A stretch of 55,000 nucleotides of DNA from Dokdonia sp. 4H-3-7-5 (lineage in GTDB: Bacteria; Bacteroidota; Bacteroidia; Flavobacteriales; Flavobacteriaceae). The notes beneath the pieces are model-generated. The model did not search any database. It saw only the letters and a program-made list of their open reading frames with translations, and was not told where the DNA came from. The position numbers were made by a program, and so were the translations under genes. Position 1 is the stretch's first letter, and the number at the start of each line of letters is the position of its first letter. Positions 35,929 through 43,756 of this stretch are shown here, one piece after another. The DNA is taken from NCBI RefSeq assembly GCF_000212355.1, contig NC_015496.1:2390001-2445000 (forward strand). The letters are read 5' to 3'.

Positions 35929-36026
35929 GCGTGAGGGATCGCAGTAGTTACCCTGCAGGCTCATGAAGCGATAGCGCAAGGAGCCGAAGCGTAAAAGCGT
36001 AGCGCCCGACCCTTGTGGTCACGCCC
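35929..36026 (+). ncRNA. Structured intergenic element, possible RNA or repeat
   Basis: A GC-rich block in an AT-rich gap. The ends pair: GCGTGA (35929-35934) with TCACGC (36019-36024); GGG (35935-35937) with CCC (36010-36012); TCG (35939-35941) with CGA (36007-36009). Inside, GCAG/CTGC (35941-35944 and 35953-35956) and GGCTC/GAGCC (35958-35962 and 35981-35985) form further stems. I have the impression of similar GTGAGGGAT...CCCGACCCTTGTGG blocks in other Flavobacteriaceae, so it may be a family-wide repeat. Strand is a guess. Confidence 0.6.
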
Positions 36027-36113
36027 AAATCATCTCAAGAACACAATAAGAGTCTTTTTTTTATTGTTATGTTATCAATTTATTAAAGACTAGATGCGTT
36101 TAGACAAATTTTA

Positions 36114-36121
36114 GTATTTTG
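36114..36121 (+). promoter_or_regulatory. -7-like box before the DUF4290 gene
   Basis: TATTTTGC, one base short of TAnnTTTG, just before a tiny upstream reading frame. Confidence 0.35.
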
Positions 36122-36124
36122 CAC

Positions 36125-36169
36125 ATGTCTTTACTTAAAGGACGACTTCACTTAATTTTTTACAATTGA
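36125..36169 (+). CDS. Tiny upstream reading frame, 14 codons
   Basis: ATG at 36125 encodes MSLLKGRLHLIFYN and stops at a TGA (36167-36169) that overlaps the TTG start of the DUF4290 gene by two bases. Such an arrangement could couple translation of the weak TTG start. I have no evidence beyond position, and chance is quite possible. Confidence 0.3.
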   Translation: MSLLKGRLHLIFYN

Positions 36170-36828
36170 TAGATCAATTAGAGTACAACACGGAGAGAGT
36201 TCATCTCATCATTCCCGAGTATGGGCGCCATATACAGAAAATGGTAAATGATGCGACGGCAATGGAAGACGCCGAAGAGCGTAACAAAACAGCTAAAGCG
36301 ATTATCGCAGTAATGGGGAATTTGCAACCTCACTTGCGTGATGTACCAGATTTTCAGCATAAGTTGTGGGATCAGCTATTTATAATGTCTGATTTTCAAC
36401 TAGATGTTGAGTCGCCATATGGTAAACCATCTAGGGAGGAGCTTGCAGAGCGTCCTGAGCCTTTAGAATATCCGCAAAACCATCCTAAATATCGTTTTTA
36501 CGGTAACAACATCAAACGTATGATTGATGTAGCCGTAAGCTGGGATAAAGGAGATATGCGCGAGGGACTTGCAATGACTATTGCAAATCACATGAAAAAG
36601 TGTTTCTTAAATTGGAACAAGGACACTGTAGATGACGATGTAATATTTGATCATCTATTTGAGTTAAGTAATGGTGAGATTAATCTTAAAGAACGCGACG
36701 AAGAGTTACGAGATTCTGACAGGTTAATAAGAGCAAATAAAAAAGCAAAAGCTGCAGATAATCCAATCAAGAAGAGAAGTTACTCAAAAAATAATAATAA
36801 CAACAATAACCGCAAAAAGCGTTACTAA
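36166..36828 (+). CDS. DUF4290 family protein
   Basis: A 220-residue cytoplasmic protein of a Bacteroidota-specific family with no known function. The start LEYNTERVHLIIPEYGRHIQKMVNDA is the family hallmark, and YRFYGNNIKRMIDVAVSW lies in the middle. The C-terminus is a basic Asn/Lys tail (KKRSYSKNNNNNNNRKKRY). No ATG fits the family N-terminus, so the TTG at 36166 is the likely start. It ends 18 bases before murA and is probably co-transcribed with it. Confidence 0.85.
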   Translation: MIDQLEYNTERVHLIIPEYGRHIQKMVNDATAMEDAEERNKTAKAIIAVMGNLQPHLRDVPDFQHKLWDQLFIMSDFQLDVESPYGKPSREELAERPEPLEYPQNHPKYRFYGNNIKRMIDVAVSWDKGDMREGLAMTIANHMKKCFLNWNKDTVDDDVIFDHLFELSNGEINLKERDEELRDSDRLIRANKKAKAADNPIKKRSYSKNNNNNNNRKKRY

Positions 36829-36846
36829 AAATATTCCTAATAAACT

Positions 36847-38160
36847 ATGGCAACATTTCAGATCGAGGGAGGTCACCAGCTTAAAGGAGACATTCAACCA
36901 CAAGGAGCAAAAAATGAAGCATTACAAATTTTATGTGGCGTATTACTCACTCCTGAAAAAGTAACCATAAGTAATGTGCCAGACATTATAGATGTAAACA
37001 AGCTCATCATGATCTTGCAAAATCTGGGAGTAAAGGTGGAGAAAATTGCCAAGGGTGAGTTCACATTTCAAGCAGATGATCTTGACCTTGAGTACCTAGA
37101 AAGTGAGAAATTTAAAAAAGAGGGTAGTGGCTTAAGAGGATCTATAATGATTGTTGGTCCATTACTAGCTCGTTTTGGTAAAGGATATATTCCTAGACCA
37201 GGAGGTGATAAAATAGGTCGTCGTCGTCTTGATACACATTTTGAAGGTTTTATAAAACTAGGAGCGACTTTTCGTTACAACCGTGAAGAACGTTTTTATG
37301 GGGTAGAAGCACCTAACGGACTTACAGGAGCATACATGCTACTAGATGAAGCATCTGTTACAGGTACAGCAAATATCGTGATGGCTGCCGTATTAGCTAG
37401 AGGGACTACAACTATATATAACGCAGCTTGTGAGCCATATTTACAACAGCTTTGTAAAATGATGGTGCGCATGGGAGCAAATATCCAAGGGATAGGTTCA
37501 AACATGCTTATCATAGAAGGAGTAGAAAAACTAGGTGGTTGTGAGCATAGAGTATTACCAGACATGATCGAAATAGGATCATGGATAGGTCTTGCTGCGA
37601 TGACTAAGAGTGAGATTACAATTAAAAATGTAAGCTGGGATGATCTAGGTGTGATACCTAATACCTTTAGAAAACTAGGGATTACACTAGAACGTAAAGG
37701 AGATGATATTTATATTCCTGCACATACAGACGGTTACCAGGTAGAATCATATATTGATGGTTCATTTATGACTATCTCAGATGCACCATGGCCCGGTTTT
37801 ACTCCAGATCTTTTGAGTATTATTCTTGTAGTGGCAACCCAAGCAAAGGGAGAACTAATGGTTCACCAGAAAATGTTTGAAAGCCGTTTGTTCTTTACAG
37901 ACAAGCTTATAGATATGGGTGCAAAAGTGATACTTTGTGATCCGCATCGTGCAACTGTGATTGGACATAACTTCCAGTCTACACTTAAGGCTACCACAAT
38001 GACATCACCAGATATACGTGCTGGTATCTCATTGCTTATTGCAGCGTTAAGTGCAAAGGGAACTTCTACTATTCATAATATCGAGCAAATAGACCGCGGA
38101 TATGAAAACATAGATGAGCGTCTTAGAGCAATAGGAGCAAAAATCACTAGAATAGATTAA
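36847..38160 (+). CDS. murA: UDP-N-acetylglucosamine 1-carboxyvinyltransferase
   Basis: First committed step of peptidoglycan synthesis: enolpyruvyl transfer from PEP to UDP-GlcNAc. The 437 residues have normal length and the family stretches QGAKNEALQILCGVLL, SGLRGSIMIVGPLLARFG and DLLSIILVVATQAKG. At the position of E. coli Cys115 (the residue alkylated by fosfomycin) this enzyme has Asp: D121 in PGGDKIGRRRLD. Asp at this position keeps activity and blocks fosfomycin in known natural variants, so intrinsic resistance is predicted. It follows the DUF4290 gene and ends in a strong terminator. Confidence 0.95.
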   Translation: MATFQIEGGHQLKGDIQPQGAKNEALQILCGVLLTPEKVTISNVPDIIDVNKLIMILQNLGVKVEKIAKGEFTFQADDLDLEYLESEKFKKEGSGLRGSIMIVGPLLARFGKGYIPRPGGDKIGRRRLDTHFEGFIKLGATFRYNREERFYGVEAPNGLTGAYMLLDEASVTGTANIVMAAVLARGTTTIYNAACEPYLQQLCKMMVRMGANIQGIGSNMLIIEGVEKLGGCEHRVLPDMIEIGSWIGLAAMTKSEITIKNVSWDDLGVIPNTFRKLGITLERKGDDIYIPAHTDGYQVESYIDGSFMTISDAPWPGFTPDLLSIILVVATQAKGELMVHQKMFESRLFFTDKLIDMGAKVILCDPHRATVIGHNFQSTLKATTMTSPDIRAGISLLIAALSAKGTSTIHNIEQIDRGYENIDERLRAIGAKITRID

Positions 38161-38183
38161 TCTAATCTTTAGTTATAACATTT

Positions 38184-38217
38184 AAAAAAGGCGCAAATAT
38201 CATTTGCGCCTTTTTTT
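38184..38217 (+). terminator. Terminator after murA
   Basis: AAAAAAGGCGCAAAT pairs with ATTTGCGCCTTTTTTT around a short loop. It lies 24 bases past the stop and also overlaps the -33 region of the next gene. Confidence 0.9.
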
Positions 38218-38230
38218 GTGGAATAGATTC

Positions 38231-38238
38231 TACCTTTG
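38231..38238 (+). promoter_or_regulatory. -7 box of the GDPD gene, close to the ATG
   Basis: TACCTTTG ends six bases before the ATG at 38244, leaving almost no leader. Confidence 0.55.
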
Positions 38239-38243
38239 TCTAC

Positions 38244-39368
38244 ATGATTAGTTTAAAAAGAATAACACTTTTATTTTCAATACTCATCTTATCTTGTAAT
38301 CACATGGAGCAACCTCAAATTCATAATACGCCTATTGTTATTGCACACAGGGGAGCGCAATTTTTATATCCAGAACATACGATGGAAGGGTATAAAAAAG
38401 CAATCGAACTAGGCGCAGATTTTATTGAGCCGGATCTTGTGATGACAAGTGATGGGATTCTTGTAGCAAGGCATGAGCCTTTTATTTCTGGAACTACTAA
38501 TGTATCTGTACTGCCAGAATATGCAGATCGTAAAACCACCAAAATGCTTGATGGTGTACCTGTGACAGATTGGTTTGTTTCTGACTTCACGCTTAGCGAA
38601 CTCAAAACACTACGAGCTAGGCAGTCTTGGGAGGAGAGAACACACGAGTATGATGATCTTTTTGAGATCCCTACGTTTGAGGAGATTATCGCTTTCGCGA
38701 AAGCGAACAAAACCAAATCAGGAAATCCTGTGGGTATTTATCCAGAATTAAAGCATCCTAGTTTTCATAAAAATATAGGACTCGCCATGGAAGATATATT
38801 TCTTAATCAGATTACAAAGGCTGGTTATCTAGATAAAACTTCTCCCATTTTTGTGCAATGTTTTGAGGTGAGTACGTTGCAATACATTTCAGCACGTTCA
38901 GATGTGCGGCTTATACAACTTATAGGTGCGGCTGGAATCTCTAGTAATGGAGATTTACGCTTTACCAAGGAAGATGGAAGTTATGATCCAGAAGGACAAC
39001 CTTATGATTTTATACTGAGTAAAGATGCTCGTACATACAACTACTTTACAACAGCCGAAGGGATGAAGTTTGTTTCGACCTATGCAGATGGAATAGGTCC
39101 TTGGAAACCTTTTGTGATTTCTTATAGCAAGGCGAGCAAAGGAGAGGTTGAGGTGCTAGCCCCTACAGATTTTGTAGCGCTGGCACATAAGCATAAGCTA
39201 GAAGTGCATCCGTACACCTTTAGAAAAGAAGATACTTTGTGGAGTAATAATAAGAGTGGAGCAACCGAGTATCAACTGTTTTTTGAGGCGGGAGTAGACG
39301 GAGTTTTTAGCGACTATACTAAAGATGCCGTTGCTGCTAGAAACAAATTCTTAGCAACCAAAGATTAG
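38244..39368 (+). CDS. Glycerophosphodiester phosphodiesterase family lipoprotein
   Basis: Periplasmic or surface enzyme cleaving glycerophosphodiesters to glycerol-3-phosphate and an alcohol (GlpQ-like). The 374 residues start with a lipoprotein signal (MISLKRITLLFSILILSC, C18). The active site is visible: H35-R36 in IAHRGAQ, E45 in PEHT, E62 and D64 in IEPDLVMTSDG, and H77 in ARHEP. A palindrome site encodes AFAKA (IIAFAKANKTK) on a loop. It stands alone, with no glycerol-3-phosphate transporter next to it. Confidence 0.88.
   Translation: MISLKRITLLFSILILSCNHMEQPQIHNTPIVIAHRGAQFLYPEHTMEGYKKAIELGADFIEPDLVMTSDGILVARHEPFISGTTNVSVLPEYADRKTTKMLDGVPVTDWFVSDFTLSELKTLRARQSWEERTHEYDDLFEIPTFEEIIAFAKANKTKSGNPVGIYPELKHPSFHKNIGLAMEDIFLNQITKAGYLDKTSPIFVQCFEVSTLQYISARSDVRLIQLIGAAGISSNGDLRFTKEDGSYDPEGQPYDFILSKDARTYNYFTTAEGMKFVSTYADGIGPWKPFVISYSKASKGEVEVLAPTDFVALAHKHKLEVHPYTFRKEDTLWSNNKSGATEYQLFFEAGVDGVFSDYTKDAVAARNKFLATKD
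38689..38706. repeat. Dispersed palindrome, site 13 (inside the GDPD gene)
   Basis: Perfect 18-base palindrome TCGCTTTCGCGAAAGCGA; encodes IAFAKA. Confidence 0.95.
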
Positions 39369-39406
39369 TTGTTATAAGTAGTAATATTTTCTTTACTTCT
39401 TTTGTT

Positions 39407-39414
39407 ACCTTTGC
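39407..39414 (+). promoter_or_regulatory. -7 box of mtaB
   Basis: TACCTTTG, 40 bases before the mtaB ATG. No TTG at the expected spacing. Confidence 0.45.
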
Positions 39415-39454
39415 AGTCCTCAAAATTTGAGCAATTTTTACAAATCATCATCAC

Positions 39455-40798
39455 ATGTCCTCTAAAAAGAAAGTCGCATTTTATACACTAGGTTGTAAAC
39501 TGAATTTTTCAGAGACTAGTACCATTGCTCGTAGTTTTGGGCAAGAGGGATTTGATAAAGTTGAGTTTTCTGAGCCTGCAGATGTCTACGTGATAAATAC
39601 ATGTAGTGTGACAGAAAATGCAGATAAGCGTTTTAAGTCTATTGTAAAACAAGCTCAAAAGGTAAATCCAGAAGGAGTTACTGTCGCAGTAGGTTGTTAT
39701 GCACAACTTAAACCAGAAGAGCTTGCTGATGTAGATGGTGTAGATCTCGTTCTTGGAGCGACAGAGAAGTTTAATGTCACTAGTTATATTAATGATTTAC
39801 TAGATAATCCAGATAGATCTAAGGAAGGTGGAGAAGTACACGCTTGTGAGATTCAAGATGCAGATTTCTATGTGAGCTCTTATTCTATAGGAGATCGAAC
39901 TCGTGCCTTTTTAAAAGTGCAAGATGGTTGTGATTATAAATGTACCTATTGTACGATACCCCTTGCTAGAGGTATTTCTAGAAGTGATACATTACAAAAT
40001 GTATTGGACAACGCTTCAAAAATAGCTGCGCAAGACATAAAAGAGATTGTACTTACTGGAGTTAATATAGGAGATTACGGTAAAGGAGAGTTTGGAAACA
40101 AGAAGCACGAGCATACTTTTTTAGAACTCGTACAAGAGCTTGATAAAGTAGAAGGAATAGAGCGCTTAAGAATATCTTCTATAGAGCCTAATCTACTTAA
40201 AAATGAAACAATTGATGTGGTGTCTAAGTCACGCACATTTGTACCTCATTTTCATATCCCATTACAGAGTGGAAGCAATAAGATTCTTGGGTTGATGCGT
40301 CGCCGTTATCAACGCGAGTTATATGTAGACCGTGTTGCCAAAATCAAAGAGGTAATGCCTCAAGCTTGTATAGGTGTAGACGTAATCGTAGGTTTTCCGG
40401 GAGAAACAGATGAGGATTTTCTAGAAACTTATAATTTCCTTACCGGATTAGATATCTCTTACTTACATGTCTTTACATATTCAGAACGTGATAATACTCC
40501 TGCCGCTACGATGGAAGGAGAAGTGCCTAAAAAGGTGCGTAGTAAACGTAGTAAAATGCTACGAGGACTTTCAGCCAAAATGCGTAGAGCATTCTATGAG
40601 TCCCAATTAAACAGTATGCGCACTGTACTTTTTGAAAGTGAGAATAAGGAAGGCTACATTCACGGGTTTACAGAAAATTACGTAAAAGTAAAATCACCTT
40701 GGAATCCAGAACTTGTAAATACATTACACGAAGTGGAGCTAACTTCTATAGATGATGATGGAATGGTGAGATTTGATTTTGCAAACGTTGAGGTGTAA
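39455..40798 (+). CDS. mtaB: tRNA t6A37 methylthiotransferase MtaB
   Basis: Radical SAM enzyme that adds a methylthio group to N6-threonylcarbamoyladenosine at tRNA position 37 (ms2t6A). In 447 residues: UPF0004 domain with cluster Cys C14 (TLGCKLN), C50 (NTCSVTE) and C81 (VGCYAQ); radical SAM Cys C159, C163 and C166 in DGCDYKCTYC; and a C-terminal TRAM domain. The two-cluster layout and the TLGCKLNFSE start are typical of MtaB, and not of MiaB or RimO. A palindrome follows five bases past the stop. Confidence 0.92.
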   Translation: MSSKKKVAFYTLGCKLNFSETSTIARSFGQEGFDKVEFSEPADVYVINTCSVTENADKRFKSIVKQAQKVNPEGVTVAVGCYAQLKPEELADVDGVDLVLGATEKFNVTSYINDLLDNPDRSKEGGEVHACEIQDADFYVSSYSIGDRTRAFLKVQDGCDYKCTYCTIPLARGISRSDTLQNVLDNASKIAAQDIKEIVLTGVNIGDYGKGEFGNKKHEHTFLELVQELDKVEGIERLRISSIEPNLLKNETIDVVSKSRTFVPHFHIPLQSGSNKILGLMRRRYQRELYVDRVAKIKEVMPQACIGVDVIVGFPGETDEDFLETYNFLTGLDISYLHVFTYSERDNTPAATMEGEVPKKVRSKRSKMLRGLSAKMRRAFYESQLNSMRTVLFESENKEGYIHGFTENYVKVKSPWNPELVNTLHEVELTSIDDDGMVRFDFANVEV

Positions 40799-40803
40799 GT
40801 GAT

Positions 40804-40819
40804 CGCTTTCGCGAAAGCG
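40804..40819. repeat. Dispersed palindrome, site 14
   Basis: Perfect CGCTTTCGCGAAAGCG, followed by TAC, five bases after the mtaB stop, between convergent genes. Confidence 0.95.
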
Positions 40820-40833
40820 TACTTTAAATACAT

Positions 40834-41424
40834 CTACTCTTCTTTATTATCTAGAATATCAATAAATCGTGTGTTCTTGATTTCTTCCCATTCTTCTTTG
40901 AGAATTGAATAGCAACAAGAATTACGACGTCTACCATTTTTTGTAATAATATCCTTGCGCATGATACCTTCTAAGATAGCGCCTAGCTTTTCTACTGCTT
41001 TTCTTGAGCGAATATTGCGCTCGTCGATACGAAACTCCACGCGTTCATAACGAAGTTTTTCAAAAGCATACCGTAGCATGAGAAACTTGACATGTAAGTT
41101 AAGACCGCTTCCGCGAAAATCTTCTCCAAGCCACGTCCATCCTATATGGACAATTTTATTGACATCATCTATATTTCCATAACGTGTGGAGCCAGCAAAT
41201 TTGCAAAGTTTTTTGTCAAAAATAATAAAAGGTAATGCTGTACCCAGCTCACGTCTTTCTATTGCATCCTTTATGTACGCCTTTAGTTTAGGCCCCGTAG
41301 ATATATCCGAACCGCCATAGGCGTTGAGGTCTACTTCTTTTGAGAGAGGAAGAAGATCACTGTAATGGTAATTCTCTAAGGCAAGTAATTTTGCTCTTTC
41401 GTTTTCTAATGTCTTTACTTTCAT
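40834..41424 (-). CDS. GNAT family N-acetyltransferase
   Basis: A 196-residue acetyltransferase of the RimJ/RimL-like group, which transfers acetyl from acetyl-CoA to an amino group. The acetyl-CoA region WTWLGEDFRGSGLNLHVKF and the RIDERNIRSRKAVEKLGAILEG segment are diagnostic. The substrate is unknown. The C-terminus extends about 25 residues past the core. The gene is convergent with mtaB; a hairpin terminator separates it from the lipoprotein gene upstream on the same strand. A one-mismatch palindrome copy (GCTTCCGCGAAAAT, 41107-41120) lies inside it. Confidence 0.85.
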   Translation of the reverse strand: MKVKTLENERAKLLALENYHYSDLLPLSKEVDLNAYGGSDISTGPKLKAYIKDAIERRELGTALPFIIFDKKLCKFAGSTRYGNIDDVNKIVHIGWTWLGEDFRGSGLNLHVKFLMLRYAFEKLRYERVEFRIDERNIRSRKAVEKLGAILEGIMRKDIITKNGRRRNSCCYSILKEEWEEIKNTRFIDILDNKEE

Positions 41425-41433
41425 ATCAAAAAA

Positions 41434-41467
41434 AATGTGTCGTATTTAAAAATACGACACATTTTTT
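41434..41467 (-). terminator. Terminator after the small lipoprotein gene
   Basis: AAAATGTGTCGTATTT pairs with AAATACGACACATTTT, with A and T runs. It lies between the lipoprotein stop and the acetyltransferase ATG. Confidence 0.85.
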
Positions 41468-41490
41468 AAGAAGCGATATGTTATGAGTTA

Positions 41491-42024
41491 TTATACTCCT
41501 AAAATCTCTGCATCGACTTTAAATTTAGTATAAATCTCAATTTCATGATCAGACTCGATGGTTTGATCTGTTGTTGTTTCTGTGCGCAATCTGTAAGAAT
41601 CCTTTTTGATATACTCTTCAAGCTCTACATTTTCTATATCTAGCGTAAGTGAGCGTGCACCATTTTCTGGGATGCCCACTTTTGAAGCGATGAGTTGCTC
41701 TGGAAGACCATCTGCAGTGATGTAAATAAAAATGTCATTTAAGAAATCAAAATCACCAGAAGCAGGTGTTTGAAGGTCAAGTCTTAATGTGGTTAACTTC
41801 ACACTTTCTACAAGACTAGAGTTTGTATTATTATTCTCAAATTTTGACTCTGAGTTTGTGGTGGTCTCTGGAGTAACAATATCAAATGGCGTACCTAGAA
41901 GTGTAGTAGCTTGTATGGTAAAATTTGTAGTGTAGTCTATGTCAAATTTAGTGAGCTCGTCAATTTTATCACAAGAGATAAATGTAAGTATAAGTAATGT
42001 GATAGCTAGTGTCTTTTTAATCAT
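41491..42024 (-). CDS. Small lipoprotein, function unknown
   Basis: A 177-residue secreted lipoprotein counted from the ATG at 42024, which opens the signal peptide MIKKTLAITLLILTFISC. The open frame continues to 42045, adding seven residues that would precede the signal. The mature part is Thr/Asp-rich and beta-like, ending VDAEILGV. I do not recognise a family. It stands alone between two oppositely oriented neighbours, divergent from the menaquinone thioesterase gene. Confidence 0.7.
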   Translation of the reverse strand: MIKKTLAITLLILTFISCDKIDELTKFDIDYTTNFTIQATTLLGTPFDIVTPETTTNSESKFENNNTNSSLVESVKLTTLRLDLQTPASGDFDFLNDIFIYITADGLPEQLIASKVGIPENGARSLTLDIENVELEEYIKKDSYRLRTETTTDQTIESDHEIEIYTKFKVDAEILGV

Positions 42025-42102
42025 AATAGAGGGTTTTGTGTTCAATATTAACGAAATTTGATATGCGAAAGTATCTATAATTTGTTCGCTTTAAAGATTT
42101 AT

Positions 42103-42522
42103 ATGAAAAATAACAAAGAAGAAGTACTAGCACGTCTAGCAGAGAGTTGTAAAAACACTTTAATGGAAACCTTAGATATTACTTATATAGATTTTGGAGA
42201 GGATTTTCTTGTAGCACAAATGCCTGTAACTCCAAAAGTACATCAGCCAGATGGAGTGTTGCATGGAGGTGCAATGGTTGCACTTGCAGAGAGTGTAGGC
42301 AGCGCGGCTAGTTTTATGTTTCTCAACCAGGAGCATACTATAAGAGGTATAGAAATCTCGGCAAATCATGTAAAGAGTAAACGCGATGGGATGGTCTATG
42401 CAAAGGCTACATTTATACATAAAGGTAGAACCACCCAGCTTTGGAACATTGATGTAGTAGATGAAAACGATGCCCTTATTTCAAAATGTAAACTGACTAC
42501 AATCGCTTTGCCTAGGAACTAA
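42103..42522 (+). CDS. Hotdog-fold thioesterase, probable DHNA-CoA thioesterase
   Basis: A 139-residue hotdog-fold acyl-CoA thioesterase (PaaI/4HBT group). The catalytic segment DGVLHGGAMVALAESVGSAASF holds the likely catalytic Glu63 and the HGG turn at 54-56. I start it at the ATG at 42103; the open frame from 42058 adds 15 residues of doubtful value. Its stop overlaps the menF ATG by one base (TAATG). Because it begins a run of menF-menD, hydrolysis of 1,4-dihydroxy-2-naphthoyl-CoA (the MenI step) is the natural guess, but it is context-based. Confidence 0.8.
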   Translation: MKNNKEEVLARLAESCKNTLMETLDITYIDFGEDFLVAQMPVTPKVHQPDGVLHGGAMVALAESVGSAASFMFLNQEHTIRGIEISANHVKSKRDGMVYAKATFIHKGRTTQLWNIDVVDENDALISKCKLTTIALPRN

Positions 42523-43655
42523 TGGGTAGCACAGACTTTTTTGAACATATCGAAGAGCATTTTGAAAGTACATTACCATTTGTGGTTTATAGAAAACCTA
42601 ATGAAGAAAAGATTCATGCGCTTTTACAAGATGATGAAACTCTTCATGAAGTAAATGACTTCTCAGAAAGCGGCTTTGTGTTTGCTCCTTTTGATGCATC
42701 AACATCAGAGACTGTCTTAATTCCTGCCGAAGAGTCTTTTGCAATGGAACTAGATTCCTTTGAAAATGAGATGCTATTAGAAGCAGAAACAATCTTAGTT
42801 AACCATACAAACGAGGATCGTGAGGCTCATGTTAAACTAGTAAATAGAGGAATTGAAGCCATAGCAGATACGGCTATGAAGAAAGTGGTGCTTTCGCGAA
42901 AGCAAAATATACCACATAATTATGAGTCTCCTGTTGAGATTTTTAAGCGATTACTTGGGACTTATAAGACCGCGTTTGTGTATTGCTGGTATCACCCTAA
43001 TGTAGGTCTATGGCTAGGAGCTACGCCAGAAACATTGTTATCTATAAACAATAGACGTTTGCATACAATGTCGCTAGCTGGAACTCAGAAAACAAGCGTT
43101 AGTTCTGATGTGGTCTGGGGAGAAAAAGAACAAGAGGAACAACAATTTGTGACAGATTCTATTGTCGAAAATCTATCGACGCTTGTAAAAAATCTTCAAG
43201 TTTCTGATGTTACGACCCAGCAAGCGGGAACTTTGCTGCACCTCAAGACCGATATTTCTTCAATCATAAATGAAAATGAAACTAGCATAGCTGCTGTTAT
43301 AAATGCTCTACATCCGACACCAGCCGTTTGCGGACTACCAAAAGAAGAAGCAAAGGAATTTATCCTCAATAATGAAGGATATGCTCGTTCTTATTACACA
43401 GGTTTCTTAGGGGAACTTAATTACAAAACAGAAAAAAAGAGAGCAAGCACACGTAGGAATGTTGAGAATCTTGCTTATAGCGCCATAAAAAAGCATACGC
43501 ATTTATTTGTAAACCTGAGATGTATGGAGGTAGACGCCAGTGGAGCACAGTTATATGTAGGTGGCGGAGTAACAGCATCAAGTGATGCGGTAGCTGAGTG
43601 GGAGGAAACGGTAAATAAATTACAAACTGTAGCAAAAGTACTGCGCACTACATAA
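42522..43655 (+). CDS. menF: Isochorismate synthase
   Basis: Converts chorismate to isochorismate, the entry to menaquinone synthesis. The 377 residues show chorismate-binding family motifs: LAGTQKTS, WGEKEQEEQQFV, HLKTDIS, and LHPTPAVCGLPKEEA near the C-terminal active site. A siderophore role (EntC) cannot be excluded by sequence alone, but the overlap with the thioesterase and the following menD favour menaquinone. A palindrome site encodes VLSRKQ at the start of the chorismate-binding domain. Confidence 0.9.
   Translation: MGSTDFFEHIEEHFESTLPFVVYRKPNEEKIHALLQDDETLHEVNDFSESGFVFAPFDASTSETVLIPAEESFAMELDSFENEMLLEAETILVNHTNEDREAHVKLVNRGIEAIADTAMKKVVLSRKQNIPHNYESPVEIFKRLLGTYKTAFVYCWYHPNVGLWLGATPETLLSINNRRLHTMSLAGTQKTSVSSDVVWGEKEQEEQQFVTDSIVENLSTLVKNLQVSDVTTQQAGTLLHLKTDISSIINENETSIAAVINALHPTPAVCGLPKEEAKEFILNNEGYARSYYTGFLGELNYKTEKKRASTRRNVENLAYSAIKKHTHLFVNLRCMEVDASGAQLYVGGGVTASSDAVAEWEETVNKLQTVAKVLRTT
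42890..42903. repeat. Dispersed palindrome, site 15 (inside menF)
   Basis: GCTTTCGCGAAAGC, core 42892-42901; encodes LSRK, a different frame from the FAKA sites. Confidence 0.95.
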
Positions 43656-43742
43656 TATGAAGTGTACGATTTGAGTTACTAAATTTCTCAAATTTTCTAT
43701 AATTCCTGATTATAGATGCTCAATTCTAAATGGTAGAAATCG

Positions 43743-43750
43743 TATTTTTG
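43743..43750 (+). promoter_or_regulatory. -7 box of menD, close to the ATG
   Basis: TATTTTTG ends seven bases before the ATG at 43757. It lies after an earlier ATG (43730), which is why I reject that start. Confidence 0.5.
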
Positions 43751-43756
43751 TTACTA

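Noticed and set aside
43730-43756. Upstream ATG for menD
   Set aside because: It precedes a consensus -7 box; the ATG at 43757 fits the family start.
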